From: Auricularia sp. M13
Taxonomy: Eukaryota; Basidiomycota; Agaricomycetes; Auriculariales; Auriculariaceae
DNA length: 64,000 nt
Reading direction: 5' to 3'
Assembly: GCA_037042915.1 (NCBI GenBank)
Contig: CM073199.1
Coordinates: 3,782,001-3,846,000 of the forward strand
Shown here one piece after another: positions 43,889-56,700 of this stretch; the stretch's first letter is position 1, and every line of letters begins with the position of its first letter. The notes under the pieces are model-generated. The model did no database searches, was not told where the DNA came from, and saw nothing but the letters and a program-made list of their open reading frames with translations. Made by a program: the position numbers and the translations under genes.

Positions 43889-45374
43889 GCCACGTAGTTG
43901 GCCGCGGCGCGCGTATTATAATCATTGCTCTGGAGGCTCGTGACTTGGTGTTCTCAATGCGAGAAGCACGGCCCGCGTCGGCCGGTCCGAGCTGCCGCAG
44001 GTCGTGGCTTGCGTGAGCGCAGGGTCACGGAGTGAGCGTGTGTTATACATCCCGGCGGTGTTATCGAGGTTAATGTGAGGCACGTGGCTGCCTCGAGAGT
44101 TGGTGGACTTTTGAACGTGAAGCAGCGGCGTCCCGAGTGAACGAGTATTCCAAAGAAAACCAAACCTCGTGGCGCCGGAATGAGCATAGCCAGATGACTG
44201 CAACTCCAGCAATGAGAATCGTCAAGGCAGTCGGTACTCAGCGATGGCAGGGGTCAATCAACAATTCGAACAAGTCATACTACAGTCTTAAGTGTTAATT
44301 CAACATTTTCATCAGAACGCAGGGGAGATACTCACCGTAGTAAGCGTTCTATAGGCGGCAGTAGGGCATATGGAAGCCCGTCGTCGCGGAAAATCCGATC
44401 CGTCGTCGCCATAGCAAACGACGGGCAGTTGCGCCAGCAAAATTGGGTATGGGAGAGGGCCAGCATGCGCTCATACTACGCTGAAAGCAGCGGTACGCCA
44501 GGCAACAACATCCCGTGATGGCGCGAAGGGGTCGAAGCTGTGGATGTGCACGAATGGGCCCGAATTAAAATCGCGACAAAAGCTGGAGCGCGTCTTCGCG
44601 CACATTCTTACGCGAGCAAAAGAATAAACGGGGTACAGATGATTAGCGAGTGTGCATGTTGCTTCAGGCGGCGTGAAGCAAAGCGCAAATCGGAGTTTCG
44701 GACCGCAATGTCCCTTGCCTCCTGCCGGTGATCAGTTGGCAACGACGGCTCGGCCTCTCGACCGCACATCGTGCCACAGCACCCATAGCTGCGCAAAATT
44801 AATACCCGTCCTTAGTAGGTTCAAGATATTAACGTCGGTACCAGAGGCTCGCAAGTTGAACAACGCTGTGACGTAAGTAATAGATCATCCACAAAGTCAG
44901 CTCTTTATATTTGTTTCTGAAATGGGCTAGGCGCTGTGGGTGGAATGCTCTTCTTACAGTCACTGTCATCACGGAGAAATTTACAATAGACGGAACCGCG
45001 CTGCCAATCCAAGGGCAGCGAGGTTGGCGCGTCTCGTGAATGCATGGACGCCCACGCGATACCAAGAAAGGTGTGTCTCTCATATACAAGAGCAACTGAA
45101 GCTCAGCTGCAGCCATTGGTAATGGTCGCGTTCCTACTATTGCATCCGTACACCGCAATAACAACTCATGGATCGCCGTCGGCGTCTTCTTGCACCGCTG
45201 GTGGCTCGGTCCCGTACTGCGCCCGCGTACATTACGGAGCAACAGCACAGCTCCTACCTTTGACCCCAACCACGATCATACCGTCGCCGTCCGCCCATTT
45301 CAGCGAGCAGGTCTCTCGCGCACGTCTGCTCTTTACCGCCCGCTCAGGAAGCTTACTATTTTCTCTAATTCGAT
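43889..45374. other. Intergenic region, possible 5' exon of the next gene
   Basis: Nothing recognised between 43889 and 45100. A frame from the ATG at 45122 begins with a hydrophobic stretch (MVAFLLLHPYTAITTHG) that might be a signal-peptide exon of the membrane protein at 45375, but I could not place a convincing splice. Confidence 0.35.
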
Positions 45375-46091
45375 ATGATACACCGGCAGGGACGAGTCTC
45401 TGGAATGGCAGCTATTGTATCTGCATTTTCCAGGCGCGGAGGCGGCGACGACGACCACAACGGCGACGGCAAACACAGTGACGGCGGGCACAACGGCGAC
45501 CATTGCTCGGGCGGCCACGACAAGAGTCATAATAACCCTTCGCGTCGCGATGGCCATGGCCGTGAATGCAACGGGGGCGGAAACCCCAGCGGTAACGCTG
45601 ATTACCATATGCCAACGCCAGGCTCTGGATCCGGAAATGCCACCACGCCGTCCAGCTCCGCGCAAGCTGTCCCCACAGCTTCTGCATTATCCTCGTCGAA
45701 AGGGTTCTCTCCCATCGCCGCGGGATTCATCGGCGCCGTCCTCTCGTTCGTCGTCGTATCAGTCGTCATATGGGGAACGTACTTCTGCACGCGCCGCAGG
45801 AGAGCGCGAAAGGGCCGCGCGAATGAGCTGCCACCGCCTGTGGCAGACTTCCACGCCGGTCGGCCGGTGCTCATCACGCCCCTCCCTGTATCACAAACAT
45901 TCACGAATCCCTCAACTTCGACTTTGCCCTACTTCATCAGCGCCCAGGAGGCCGTAGCACGCGAGGACCGCGACAGTGGAAACCCATTCGCGCGCTCGCA
46001 CGATCCACGCGAAGTCGATCCGTTTAATGCGCCGTTCGAGTGGAAGGCAGCCGCTGGCAGTGCGCATCCATCGCACACGCTCTCGGCGTGA
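45375..46091 (+). CDS. Single-pass membrane protein, His/Gly/Asp-rich ectodomain
   Basis: 238 residues. Residues 21-75 are extremely rich in Gly, His, Asp and Asn (GGGDDDHNGDGKHSDGGHNG), a composition seen in metal-binding or flexible extracellular regions. A Ser/Thr/Pro linker follows, then one transmembrane helix at about 113-137 (FSPIAAGFIGAVLSFVVVSV), a stop-transfer RRRRARKGR, and a ~100-residue cytosolic tail with PPPV and NPF motifs. This layout is common among basidiomycete Ser/Thr-rich wall-sensor-like membrane proteins, but no named family is recognised. A 5' exon supplying a signal peptide may be missing from the model. Confidence 0.55.
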   Translation: MIHRQGRVSGMAAIVSAFSRRGGGDDDHNGDGKHSDGGHNGDHCSGGHDKSHNNPSRRDGHGRECNGGGNPSGNADYHMPTPGSGSGNATTPSSSAQAVPTASALSSSKGFSPIAAGFIGAVLSFVVVSVVIWGTYFCTRRRRARKGRANELPPPVADFHAGRPVLITPLPVSQTFTNPSTSTLPYFISAQEAVAREDRDSGNPFARSHDPREVDPFNAPFEWKAAAGSAHPSHTLSA

Positions 46092-47463
46092 GACGCATAC
46101 GAAGCTGTATCAATATCTATATTTTTGGTGCAAGGACTTTATGTATCGTTCAGTATATGTACTAATCACTTGTAGCCTCTTGTCGCTCGCGAGCAGTATT
46201 CCAGAGAGTAAGCGCGAGGAAAACGCAAACCGGGTGCGCGAGAGCAGGGTGAGAATGAGCTACTGAGGAACCGATACCGCAGTCTTACCCTCCTCTCGTG
46301 CTACAGTCAACCACAATTCTGGCAGGATTAATGGATTGAAGACGCACCAGCAGGAAAGCCTAGCATACATATTCCTGGTGCAAGAGAGGGATGGGATATA
46401 CACGGACATTGCGCCGTCCGCTCCGTGCCAAGAAAATACCAGGCGCACGGCGCGAGGATCCAGGCACGCGGAATGGCGCCGCTCGTGCGGAGAGGCGCGC
46501 CGCGCTGCAGGCGTCCCAGACTGTCGTGGTCGGGACTTCGGTCCGTATCCGAGTTTGGCGAGTTCAACTCCGACGCGTGAAATTTGGACTCCAACAGCTA
46601 TGAGCGACTTCGCACTGACGACCTGGGAGGAGCTCTTGTTCTTTCTTCCATCTGCCGCGAGCCGCAGGCTCCTAGGCACCGCACGGCGCCGCCGTACACA
46701 ATGCCAGACCCCAGCGTCGGTCTGCAGTTGTCGACGCCGTCCACCGGCACTGCACTCCCACAGCGTGCCATCCGCGGTCTTCGTGCGCGCGCGCATATCT
46801 CGCGGAGAAGCAGCAGCTGCACGTCCCCATGAGCGGATGTTCCCGTGCGATACTTGAGGTCGTAGTACTGACGCAATTGACCTACCTGCTCTCTTGCGAC
46901 GGTGACCGCTCTCTGGATATGCTATGGCTGGTTTACAGAGCCGTGAACGAGTTTATCTACGATCTCTTCGCATACTAGCGGCCTTGCCATTATCACGTCG
47001 TCCGACCGCTGCATCTCGCACCGGTCTCCGGCATGATATTCTCCACCGCAACGGATGACCCGGGGAAGCCATGACAGACATGGGTTGGTGATTGCAGGCC
47101 ATCCTCAGTGCTCAGACGATGTCATTCACAGCTGTGCGATCATCCCCAAGGTTACGCCGTGGATAGTTACGCGCAGGAGGATGCGAGGAGCATTTTATTC
47201 GAGGTTGTATCTCTTAGCTCTCGTTGCACATGCATAACACCACGCAGGACTACGCGATGCTTTATAGCGGCGCGGAATTCATCTTTGTGGAGCGTTGTAG
47301 GGGTTTCTTCTCTTTACCGGGGAGCATTTCCTGATTTACCTCTGCAGACTCCACGAAGTACGCAGAACAAGCTCTGCGTGTATCGCCAATGTAAAGCTGC
47401 TTCGCAAGCAGGGTCAAAGCTAACAACTCGACGTCGTTCCCAGTCGTCCCCTTCTGGCCGTCG
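46092..47463. other. Intergenic, no supported gene
   Basis: Several open frames without family resemblance. The stretch just before 47464 may hold decayed 5' exons of the kinase-like pseudogene. Confidence 0.4.
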
Positions 47464-48522
47464 CGCTCGCCTTCAGTATTCCGGGAGTCGAAATTGCCCC
47501 ACCTGACGGTCCAGAGATTGAATTCACGTTCCCAGTCCCGGCGGTGATCCCGCCCGTGTATCACACACTCTCGCCTCCAGCCGCGGGTCTCCCAGAGGCA
47601 AGTAAACTATGCTCAAGAGTCTTAGCACTCATTTGCTTACTCGATACTCGGCACTCAGAGCATCATTCTCGTGCAAGACCCAGATCAAAAGGGGGAGAGG
47701 GACGACTTCATGCCGTCACCAATGTGATCGGCGCCGCCGGAATGGTCCGCCTGGTCGCAGGGCAGCACGGTCCTTCTCGCGCGCATATTCCGCTGCCAGG
47801 GATGCATTGCGTTGACGTGGAGCGTCCGCGCGGATGGTCACGCATACGTCGTGAAGGTCTTCAGGCCTGACAATCAGGGCCAGTTCGAACGCGAGGGCAC
47901 GGCGATTGACAGCGTCTCCGCGCGCGCTGCGGCGACGTTACGCCTGGGCTTCTGGGCCGCTACGGCGGCGCGCGCGGCGCCGTGCTTCTGCTGGAGCACG
48001 GTGGCCATGCGCTACAAGTACAGGCTATAGGCTGGTTTAACCTCCTGCTTGCCGATCGGTATGTCGCCACAGGGGATGGACTCTATACGGGCACTGATGA
48101 GTCTGCTGCAGCAACGCGCTGTGAACTCTCGCCACCGTGATACACGCTCAGTGCATTGAACCTCGCGCCGTGCAATTTCATCCACGCGCCGAACGGCACG
48201 ATTCGAGTCATCGACTTTGGGCACTCCGACTTCGCCCACGAGTGTCCTGGCCCCGGCGACATGTGCAACGAGCTTACATCCTCCAATAGGCAGCTTTATC
48301 CTGTGCGCGAGATTGTTAACTCGGCCGTAGTCTCCTTCGCAGACTTTACGTTTGATAGCCCAGCCGCGCAAATGCTCTCCAGGTAAGGGCTTGGACGCCA
48401 TTGCTTTATCGGGTGAATTGTGTGAAACAACGTTATATGTACATAGGACAGCGGTCGTCCACGGCGCGTTCATTATGAGGATTGTGCACAGTGGTCTCAA
48501 CAGCGCGAAGAGGAACGGCTAA
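47464..48522 (+). pseudogene. Decayed fungal protein-kinase-like gene
   Basis: Recognisable pieces in order: VEIAPPDGPEIEFTFPVPAV (about 47485-47545), TVLLARIFRCQGC and WSVRADGHAYVVKVFRPDNQ with the ATP-site Lys (about 47770-47880), then after a frame change near 47935 LLGRYGGARGAVLLLEHGGH and AIGWFNLLLADR, an intron, ALNLAPCNFIHAPNGTIRVI, DFGHSDFAHECPGP, and a last exon 48447-48522. The layout follows the small lipid/aminoglycoside-type kinase-like proteins of basidiomycetes. The catalytic loop expected as HGDLxPRN reads ALNLAPCN, so the His and catalytic Asp are lost although DFG survives. With the frameshift this indicates an inactive relic. Confidence 0.6.
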
Positions 48523-48541
48523 TTTATACTGATAGCAGTGT

Positions 48542-50210
48542 CTACCGCATGCCAGAATTCTTCTGCGGCTCGAAGATGCGCGGGCCGCGTTCGGGTTTCC
48601 TCATGTCTTCGACGACGATGCGCTCCGCGAGAGGGAAGAACGGCTCTAGATTGGGATGGTACGTGTAGTCCAGGGCGTCCTGTTTGATATAAATGGTCGG
48701 GAGTGGTCGCCTGGCGTTAGAAAGCACCAGGGGCAGAGCATCCGATGCGACTTGGGAAAGAAAGTTGTGCAGAAACAGCCCCTCAAACCGCCCTGATGTA
48801 CTCAGAGTGAGGGACTCGAGCGCTGGCATCTGAATCCCGTCTTTCCTGGTATATCTGCACCGGCCGGTGTCAAAGTATCGCCACGTTTCCGTCTGTAAGT
48901 CGGCAGGAATTGTCAGGGTGAGAGAGCGCAGCATTGGTAGTCGCCTATCCCCGGCTGCCTCTTCATGGAGCTCACAGAACCTATGTATTGGCAGCGATAA
49001 CGTGACGAACGGCTGCAACACCGCGCAAGGGTCCGGCCGGAATGAGTCCATGTAGACCTCCTCAAAGCACTGGATCGTCCAGGTGGTGCTTCCTTCGGCG
49101 TCGCGCAGATACAGCGTGTTTATGCTGAGTTCCAGAGATCGCCAGTCGCCGAAACATAGTTCCAAGTACGCCTCTATTGCGTCGGAAAACGTCTCTGCAT
49201 GATCCAGGCGAAGATCCCGAATTTTGCGACACTTGCAAAGCTGCACGATGTGGGCATAGTTCATGGCCCCGCCTGAGCCGCTTAAATGCATGGAGATGAG
49301 AAACGGCGGTAAGTCGGTCAACATCGACAGGGACGCCTGACGGAGCCCAACGAGCTTGACTTTGGTCACACTGGGAAAAGCGTATGCCAATGGCACACAG
49401 AAATTTCCTTTATATACGTCCACCTGCAACGTGCGCAGAGTTTCAAACGGCAGCAGGTTGGACGGGAGCTTGACGCCGGCTAGGTCAAGAGACTCTAGGA
49501 ACGGAGCACGAAAGCATCCCCATCCTGCAGGCATCGTTTTTGCGTCGTTCCAACGGTATCGGACGTCATAGCTCGCGTCAACAGTCAGATGCGTGAGCAG
49601 AGGTGCGTCCAGAGAGAACATCCGGAAAAAGCTAGAGCTTATGCGCAGTGTGCCGATTCGATCCATATGTCTAGAGAGGATATCCATGATAGCATTGGGG
49701 AGCTTTTCGGACGATTTCTGCCACAAGAACTGGAATGGTAACGGTTGAGATCGAGGCAGCATCGCCGTAAGTGCTTCCGCGATGCCAGCGTAGTCGTCCC
49801 GGAGGCCAGGGGCGTAGTGGCTCCACAGATAGCAGTCGGAAAGCGCAGTGCTACGCCAGCGGCGCGAGACATGGGTCACCGTGATGCGCCCGCGCAGGTC
49901 GAGGCGGCGAAAGCACTCCCGAGTCAGTTCTGTTGGCAGAGAAATCAACAGATCGCCGTGCGCGGCGTTCCATTCTTCAGAGAAGTCCTTTGCCGCCGAT
50001 TCTACAGCCGATATGAGAGCTGAAATGGCGGCGGTGGCGCACTGAAAGTATGATTGCAGAGTTTTACTGCGTGAAGTGTCAGACGGAGGCGGACAGGGCG
50101 ATAGAGCGCGATTACGTTTGCAATTCGGCGAGCGATTCGTCAAGCGTGTCCTTGAGCACGGTTGAGATGCAGTCGCGCACGATCTGCCGACGATGGGGTG
50201 AAAGCACCAT
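48542..50210 (-). CDS. F-box protein (copy L)
   Basis: Exons on minus: 50210-50116 and 50066-48542, 539 residues. Exon 1 (MVLSPHRRQIVRDCISTVLK to LAELQT) is inferred because the right-edge paralogue at 63107 has the same first exon and intron phase; intron 50115-50067 has GTAATC to CACGCAG. The F-box is LPTELTRECFRRLDLRGRITVTHVSRRWRSTALSD at about residues 80-115, preceded by a helical stretch (SYFQCATAAISALISAVES). The LRR-like body includes FRAPFLESLDLAGVKLPSNL, IVQLCKCRKIRDLRLDHAET and MPALESLTLSTSGRFEGLF. This subfamily differs from copies A-E. Likely an SCF adaptor of unknown substrate. It lies 565 bases downstream of the TOR stop, on the same strand. Confidence 0.85.
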
Positions 50211-50775
50211 GCCGAGTGTTAATACGGGTTGAAGAAGCGATCAACAAGAGCAAACAAAGGTCCAACCTGGGTCCAACGATCTCACGCTCACGGCGAAAGT
50301 GGGTTAGTCCGACGTGTCAATCCCCAGTCAAGTTCAGTCGCAGCGGAGAGAATTGCGATCTATCTCACATAGCAGGGTGCTCGGAAAAGACGGACGTGAC
50401 AATGAGGAAGATTGCCAGTGTATGTATGTACGCTGAGCCGCACGTCGTGGTCATGCTGCTCCTGAACTACAACCAGGAACGCAGAGCGACCTCCCATGTT
50501 CGTCCGCCGTGCAGCTGAGGCTCATCACATTTAGCTTCCTTTCGCACACAAGATAGCATTGAGGAAGAGAGAATCTCGAAAGCGTTCGATGAATGCACTG
50601 GCAGAGCGGGGCTTCTATGTCTATGTGTACATGAGATGAGGATGAGCGTAACAGAGAATACCAAAAGATCTATGGAATGCTGCGACGACGGACAACCGAT
50701 GAAAGACACGAGGAGAGAGAAACAGACAAGAAGGTAGCCTATGAGGGCAAATAATTTACGCAGATCGTGGCAAAA
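50211..50775. other. Short intergenic gap between copy L and TOR
   Basis: Contains the TOR 3' UTR and the copy L promoter. No gene seen. Confidence 0.5.
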
Positions 50776-53700
50776 CTACCAGCAAGCAACCCTGAAACGA
50801 TGTGAGCCGGGACAATGACAGCACGGGCCGCACGACATACCACCCGAAGTAGAGTCTACAAAGGTTTTCGTCACTGCGCGCTTGGTGCACGAGTTGGTTG
50901 AACTGTTGCTGAACAGACAGAACTTCGTTCGGATTGAAGTCGCGCCCTGACCGAAGTTAGCCCGCGCCGACCACATGGGCGACAAACTACCGTACCAGTC
51001 AACTTGTTCTTGACGCGGTTGTACACAAACAGGGCGCGCTCGTTCCTGATCTCCTGCTGCGATATGCGCTCGCCCGAGGCGTCTATGCATGCGTTGGTCA
51101 GCGAATCGCGCCAAGATCCCGTTCTAACTCACCTCCGAAGATCTCGTTCTCATTGGCTCGCATCCTCTGAACGGGCCCATCTTGACTTGCGGTCGACCGC
51201 GTTCGCCGTCGTTCGTGTGGGATTAAGCGCCAGCTGATGAGCGGGTCGTATATGAGGGCTACAGAACATATGAGACCTCAGGCTTTGGAACGCAAGCAGA
51301 ATCGGACTAACCTTCGAGCACAGCGAGCAAGCTGTCTCGATGCTCGCGCATGAGACGAAGCGCGATTTCGCTCGTGTTGCGGAACGTTCCCTGGATGGTC
51401 GAGATCTCCATGGCGTTCACCATCATGCGTGTGAGACGGAACGGTACGGTCTCCGGATACTTCTCGCGGTGCATCGCGACCTCGAAGCAGTCGCCAAAAT
51501 CGATGTGGATGATCTTGCCCGTGAGGCGGTGGATGAGGATGTTCGACGGATGCCGGTCGCCCAGCCCGATGACGTAGCCCAACATCGAAGTGAGAGCGAC
51601 GGAGCGGGTGTACGTTGTCCGCCGCGACAGCCAGTCCGACGCAGACGAAGACTTGAGCCACAGGATGCGGTACAAGTCCATGCCGGTCGTCGAGTTCATG
51701 GCGTGCTCAAACACTTCGATCTTCTGCATCAACGTCAAGTAGTCGTACTCGGGCGCCATCTACGAAGACGTGAGTACGACCTAGAGACGGGAAACAACAA
51801 GGATGCACACCTGCAGCATGAGCCTGTTCTCGAGGTTCAACAATACGTCGCGCGAGGTGCGGTACTGCTCTATCAGATAATGCAGAGTATCAGTCTCCTG
51901 CGCCCAGCCAATAAGGCCAGCGTTCGGCGCAATCGGTACAACGGGCAACGACTGAACATGAAGGCGTCGCTTTATGCTATCGGAATCGTTCGCAAGGAGA
52001 GTGTTGACCAGCCCGAAGAACTGCATGACGCGCTCGTCTTGCCGCAAATCCTCGTGGCCTATAACTTGTCAGAGGGAACGGAGCGGACGGTCACGACGGC
52101 TGACCTTTCAGCGCGTACTCGTAGTCCTGCCCGTCGCTACTTTTCACAGAGAAGCGACGCGGCTTCTTATTCGACTTGACAAGGACCGTCAGCTGAGGCG
52201 AGAACTTCTGAATGGTGAGCGGCGGCTTGTTCGCGGCGTAGGTGCCTAACGAGAGCGTCAGACACGAGCGTTGAAAAGAACGGGGAAGCGTACCTGGAAC
52301 AACGAGCACCAGATCTCGAGCGTGTAGCAAGTACGGCGAGACTTGCTGCAGGTTCAGTATCGGCTGCGGAGGCTGGCGCTCTAATCTTCGGTACACCTGT
52401 CAAGAGCTCAGCAGGCGCGATCCAACGGGATGGCAATAACAAACTTGAGTATACAGTATCCATGCCCGCTCAAGATCTCCAGGATTCCCGGTCCGCAGAT
52501 ACCGACGGCACTCCTGACGCGCGCCCTCGAGATCGCGCCCATGCGTGTGCACGAACGCCATCTCGTCCGTAGTCGTGGGCCCCTACAACAGCTGAGCAAA
52601 CAATAGGGAAGAACAAATCAGGATACGCACCGCCTCGACCATATCATGCAGAGGGTCCAGCACCGCCAACATCCCTTCTATATCACCACGGTCGACGTAC
52701 AGCTTGGACGCCGTATCCAGCCCTTCGCGCCAGAGTTCATGCCAAAGGATGGCGACGCGGATAAGCTCCTGGCTGACGAGCAGCGCCTGCTCGACAAGCG
52801 TCGGGTCGTGATTGCGCATACTCTCGATCAGGATAATCGCAGAGCTCTGGCGCGGTGCGCTCGGCGACTTGGACGCGACGGTGAGCGGGAAGATGAGCGG
52901 CTGGGGATGCTGCCGCCCGATTTCCTTCATCAGAACGTGAATGTTTGCGCGAATGAGCGGATTCGGCGCGGATATACGAGCAATGATCTATGTGCGGGTG
53001 GTCAGAGAAGCGCCAGCGGCGAAGACGGAGCGACGCACCTGGGGTATCACATCCAACCAGGTATCAACGGGCAGACGGGTAAAACTGTTGGCAATCGCGC
53101 GGCTGACGGTGTCGTGGCCGCCGAACTTGAACCAGAGCGTAACTAGGCGGAGCACGTCCTGGAGCGTGCTCTTCTTCGCGAGGCTGATGGCGTGGACCAG
53201 ACCTGTAGCGTGTCAGCGCGGAAGAACGGCAGGCGCGCGAGCGTGGTGCGTACCATCAACGGCAAGAACGGCGCGCGCGGCGAGGATGTCGCCATCGACG
53301 TCGTCGAGATGGTAATCGGCACGAGCCTCGACGGAGCCGAGCGTCTCGATGTTGGCCAGCGCCCACATGTGCCACGCCTTCCACCAGTTGCTATCCAGAG
53401 TCGTCGCCTTCGAGATGAGGTCCAGCACAGACTGGGAGTTATGCTTCACATCGCAAGGATCAGCAAAGAATATCCTGCCCACCAGGAACAGCGCGCTCAC
53501 CTCGGTCCATGACGAGTTGCCGCGGATATGCCACTGCGCCTGCTTGAGGTAGCACCGCGACAACAGCTTCTCGGCCGCCCGCGCCTGCGCGCGCGCGTTC
53601 TCCGCCATGACGGGGTCGTTCGCCGGGACGGGCTGCGCGACGAGCCGGTTCAGGTCGCGCTGCAGCTCCGTCGAGAAGTCCGCGAGCGATCGCTGCGCCT

Positions 53701-56700
53701 CTGCGCGCTCGCCCGCCGCCCATATGAACTTCATGTACGAGTAGATGACGTCTGGGTCCGCGCGCTCCGACTACAGCGACACATGAGCTCAGAAGCGCGG
53801 GCTAAACAGCGGAACGCACGTTATCAGGCCCGCCCAGCGACGAGAGCGTCTTCTCGGCGAGCTCGAACCGGCCCGACTTGCGGCAGAGGTTGGCGAACTT
53901 GATCCACATGTCGGTCGCATCCTGGCGGTCGAGCACCAGCGAGCGGACGAGCAGCAGCCGTTGCCAGACTTCGATATCAGGCTGCGTTCCGCGCAGGCTA
54001 AGCCAGGGGCGTATCAGCACGGCGCGCGCGCGCGGGCGGTAAACGAGGAACGGACGCACCGCTTCATCCAAGTCTGCCGCAGGAGGTGCTGCCGGTCCGG
54101 CTGGTCAGACGCCTGCTTGTATTGCACGATTTCCTCGAGCTCCGACAACATCTGGGCGCGTATCAGGTGCCTATCGCGACAAGTCAGCTACGTGGTCTGC
54201 CTCGCGCGCGATAGATAGCACTCACTCGTATCCGCGCTCGTAGTCGTCCAGGAGCAGCGGCATGAGCTCGGGCTCAAGCAGCCGGCGCGCGACAGACACG
54301 TGCTTCGCGGCGCTCTCAAACCGCGCGCGGTGCACAGCAAGCACGGCGGCGTAGAACGGCCGATCGCCGCCCTCGGCGTCCATGCCCGCCACATAGTCCT
54401 CCAGCACGTCCCAGTCCTCCATCGCCCACGCCGCGGCGGCCCCAAGCGGCGCAATCGTCTTGCGCGCGTCGACCTCGCCCACGCAGCGCGCATACGCCTC
54501 GCCGGCCGTACGCGCGAGGCCCGTCCAATCCCCCAGCGCATTGAGGCAGCGCATCCGCCCCAGCGCGCTCTGCTCATCGCCCGCATCGGCGCGCGAGTAT
54601 CCCTGGAGCGCCTCCTCCCACCGCCCGAGCTTCTCGAACCAGCGCTCCTGCCGGAAGTCGGCGAACTGCTCGCGCGCGAGCAGCAGCGTGCCCCACGCGG
54701 CGTCCAGCTGCCGCAGCTTCGTGTTGACGTCGATGATCGCCTCGACCGTCGCCGCGCGCGGCGTCTCCGTCGCGAGGAACTCGTGCTCCATGTAGTGCAG
54801 CGCGGCCGCGTACGCGCCGCACGCCGCCGCTGCGCCGCTCAGCACGCGCGCGGGGATCGCCAGCGGCTTGTTGTGCCGCTCCATCGACTCCACCAGCTCT
54901 AGCACGCACACCGCCACGTCCGCCGGCGTCTCGGGGTGCGTGAGCGCCGTCTCCAGCGCCGCGGTCATCATATCCTAGCAAGTCGAGCATCAGCACCAAC
55001 GTCCCTTGCCCAGGTTGAAATCGTACCTGATAATCGGGCCCCACAGCAACCCACACCGACAGAAACGACACGGGCAACAACTTGCGCCCCAGCTCGACCG
55101 CAATCGGGCCGTCCAGATGCAGCAGGCTCAAGCAGCTCCGGAGCGCGGGGCTGGGCGACTCCTTGAGCAGCTCCGCGCACAGCCGGTGCAGCCAGTCGTG
55201 CCAGTCGGCCGTGGCGGACGTGTCGCACACCGCGCGGAGGACGCGCGTCTTGACGCCCTGCGCCGCGCGCGCGGCCGGCTCGGGCGCCGGCGCGGGCTGC
55301 GCGTGCGCGAGCACCAGCTCGCTCTCGTCCACCGCGCGCTCGCCCGCCACGAGCCGCGCCACGACGCGCGCGTACCGCGCGTGCTGGATCCCGTGGCGCT
55401 TTATCGCCTGAACCAACCAGCAGCAAACGGTCAACGCGGGGCGAGAAAAGTGAAAGGGCAATTTGACGTACCGCATCGACCAGCGGCACGAACAGCGCAT
55501 AGTCCGCGCCGGCGCGCGCGGCGAGCGCCGCGAGCGCGTCCATGACGGCCTCGCGCAGCTCCTCGCTCTCGCCCTCGAGCGCGCGCACGAACGGGTGCAC
55601 GACGAGACTCAGCATCGCGCCCATGTCGACGCGCGCGGCCATCGCCTCCACCGCGCCCACCGCCGTCCTTCTTACCGCCCAGTCGCCGTCCTCCTCCGTC
55701 GCCCGGACGACGGCGGGCAGCACCAGCGCGAGGTACGGCGCGAGACACACCGCGAGCGGCGCGAGCGCGCGCAGGACGTGCATGCGCGTCGCGGGGCGCT
55801 CGGCGGGGTCGAGCGCGGCGAGGAGCAGCGGGACGAGGCGCGGCGCGAACGCGCCGAGCTCGCTGTCCATCGCGCGCGCGAGCGCCTCGACGAGCGTCGC
55901 GAGCGCCAGCCGCAGCGCCGGCGCGGCCGCCCAGAGCGCGTGCACGAGCTCCAGCAGCTGCGGCAGGTACGCGCGCACGTGCGCGCCGATGATCCCCACC
56001 AGGATCGCCAGCTGCTGCAGATGGAACTCCTGGTAGCGCACCGTCGACTCGCGGATCACGCTCGCGAACGTCGGCACAATCTGCGCGGCGAGCGTCAGCC
56101 AGCGGACGAGGGCGGGATGGGGATCGGGGAGCTGGGGGTGGTGTGGGTGTGGGTGCAGGTGCGTACCTGCGGCAGGAACACGACGGCGCTCAGCCCCTGC
56201 GTCTTGAAGATGCTCATAATCGCCTCAACAGCCACATGGTGCGCCGCATCTTTCAACGGGTTCTCCAAAATCTCCAACAACGCCCTCACGGCGACCCGCA
56301 AATAATACTCCTCGCCCGCGGCGCCGCCGAGCGGCACAGCGACGTCGATCCCGCCCTGCCGGACGACAGTAGCAGCAAGCGCATCGTCCTCCCCGAGCGG
56401 CGCGCGCCGCTGCGGGTCGACCGCGCCGAGGATGCCGAGCACCTTGACGGCCTCCTCGCCCGGCATGCGCGCGAGCAGCGGCAGCAGCGCGGGGTACTCG
56501 ACGAGCGGGCGCACGACAAAGCCCGTCCCGCCGCACACCCTCCCCAGCGCGCCGACCGCCGCCGGCCGCGCGTCCTCCAGCGCCGTGAGGACGGCCGCCA
56601 TGATCTCCGGCAGCCGCCCGGAGGCTTGCACCTCGGCCCCGGCCACGGCGGCCAGCTCGCCGATTGCGTTGAGCGCCGCGGTCGATTCGGCTGGTGCGGG

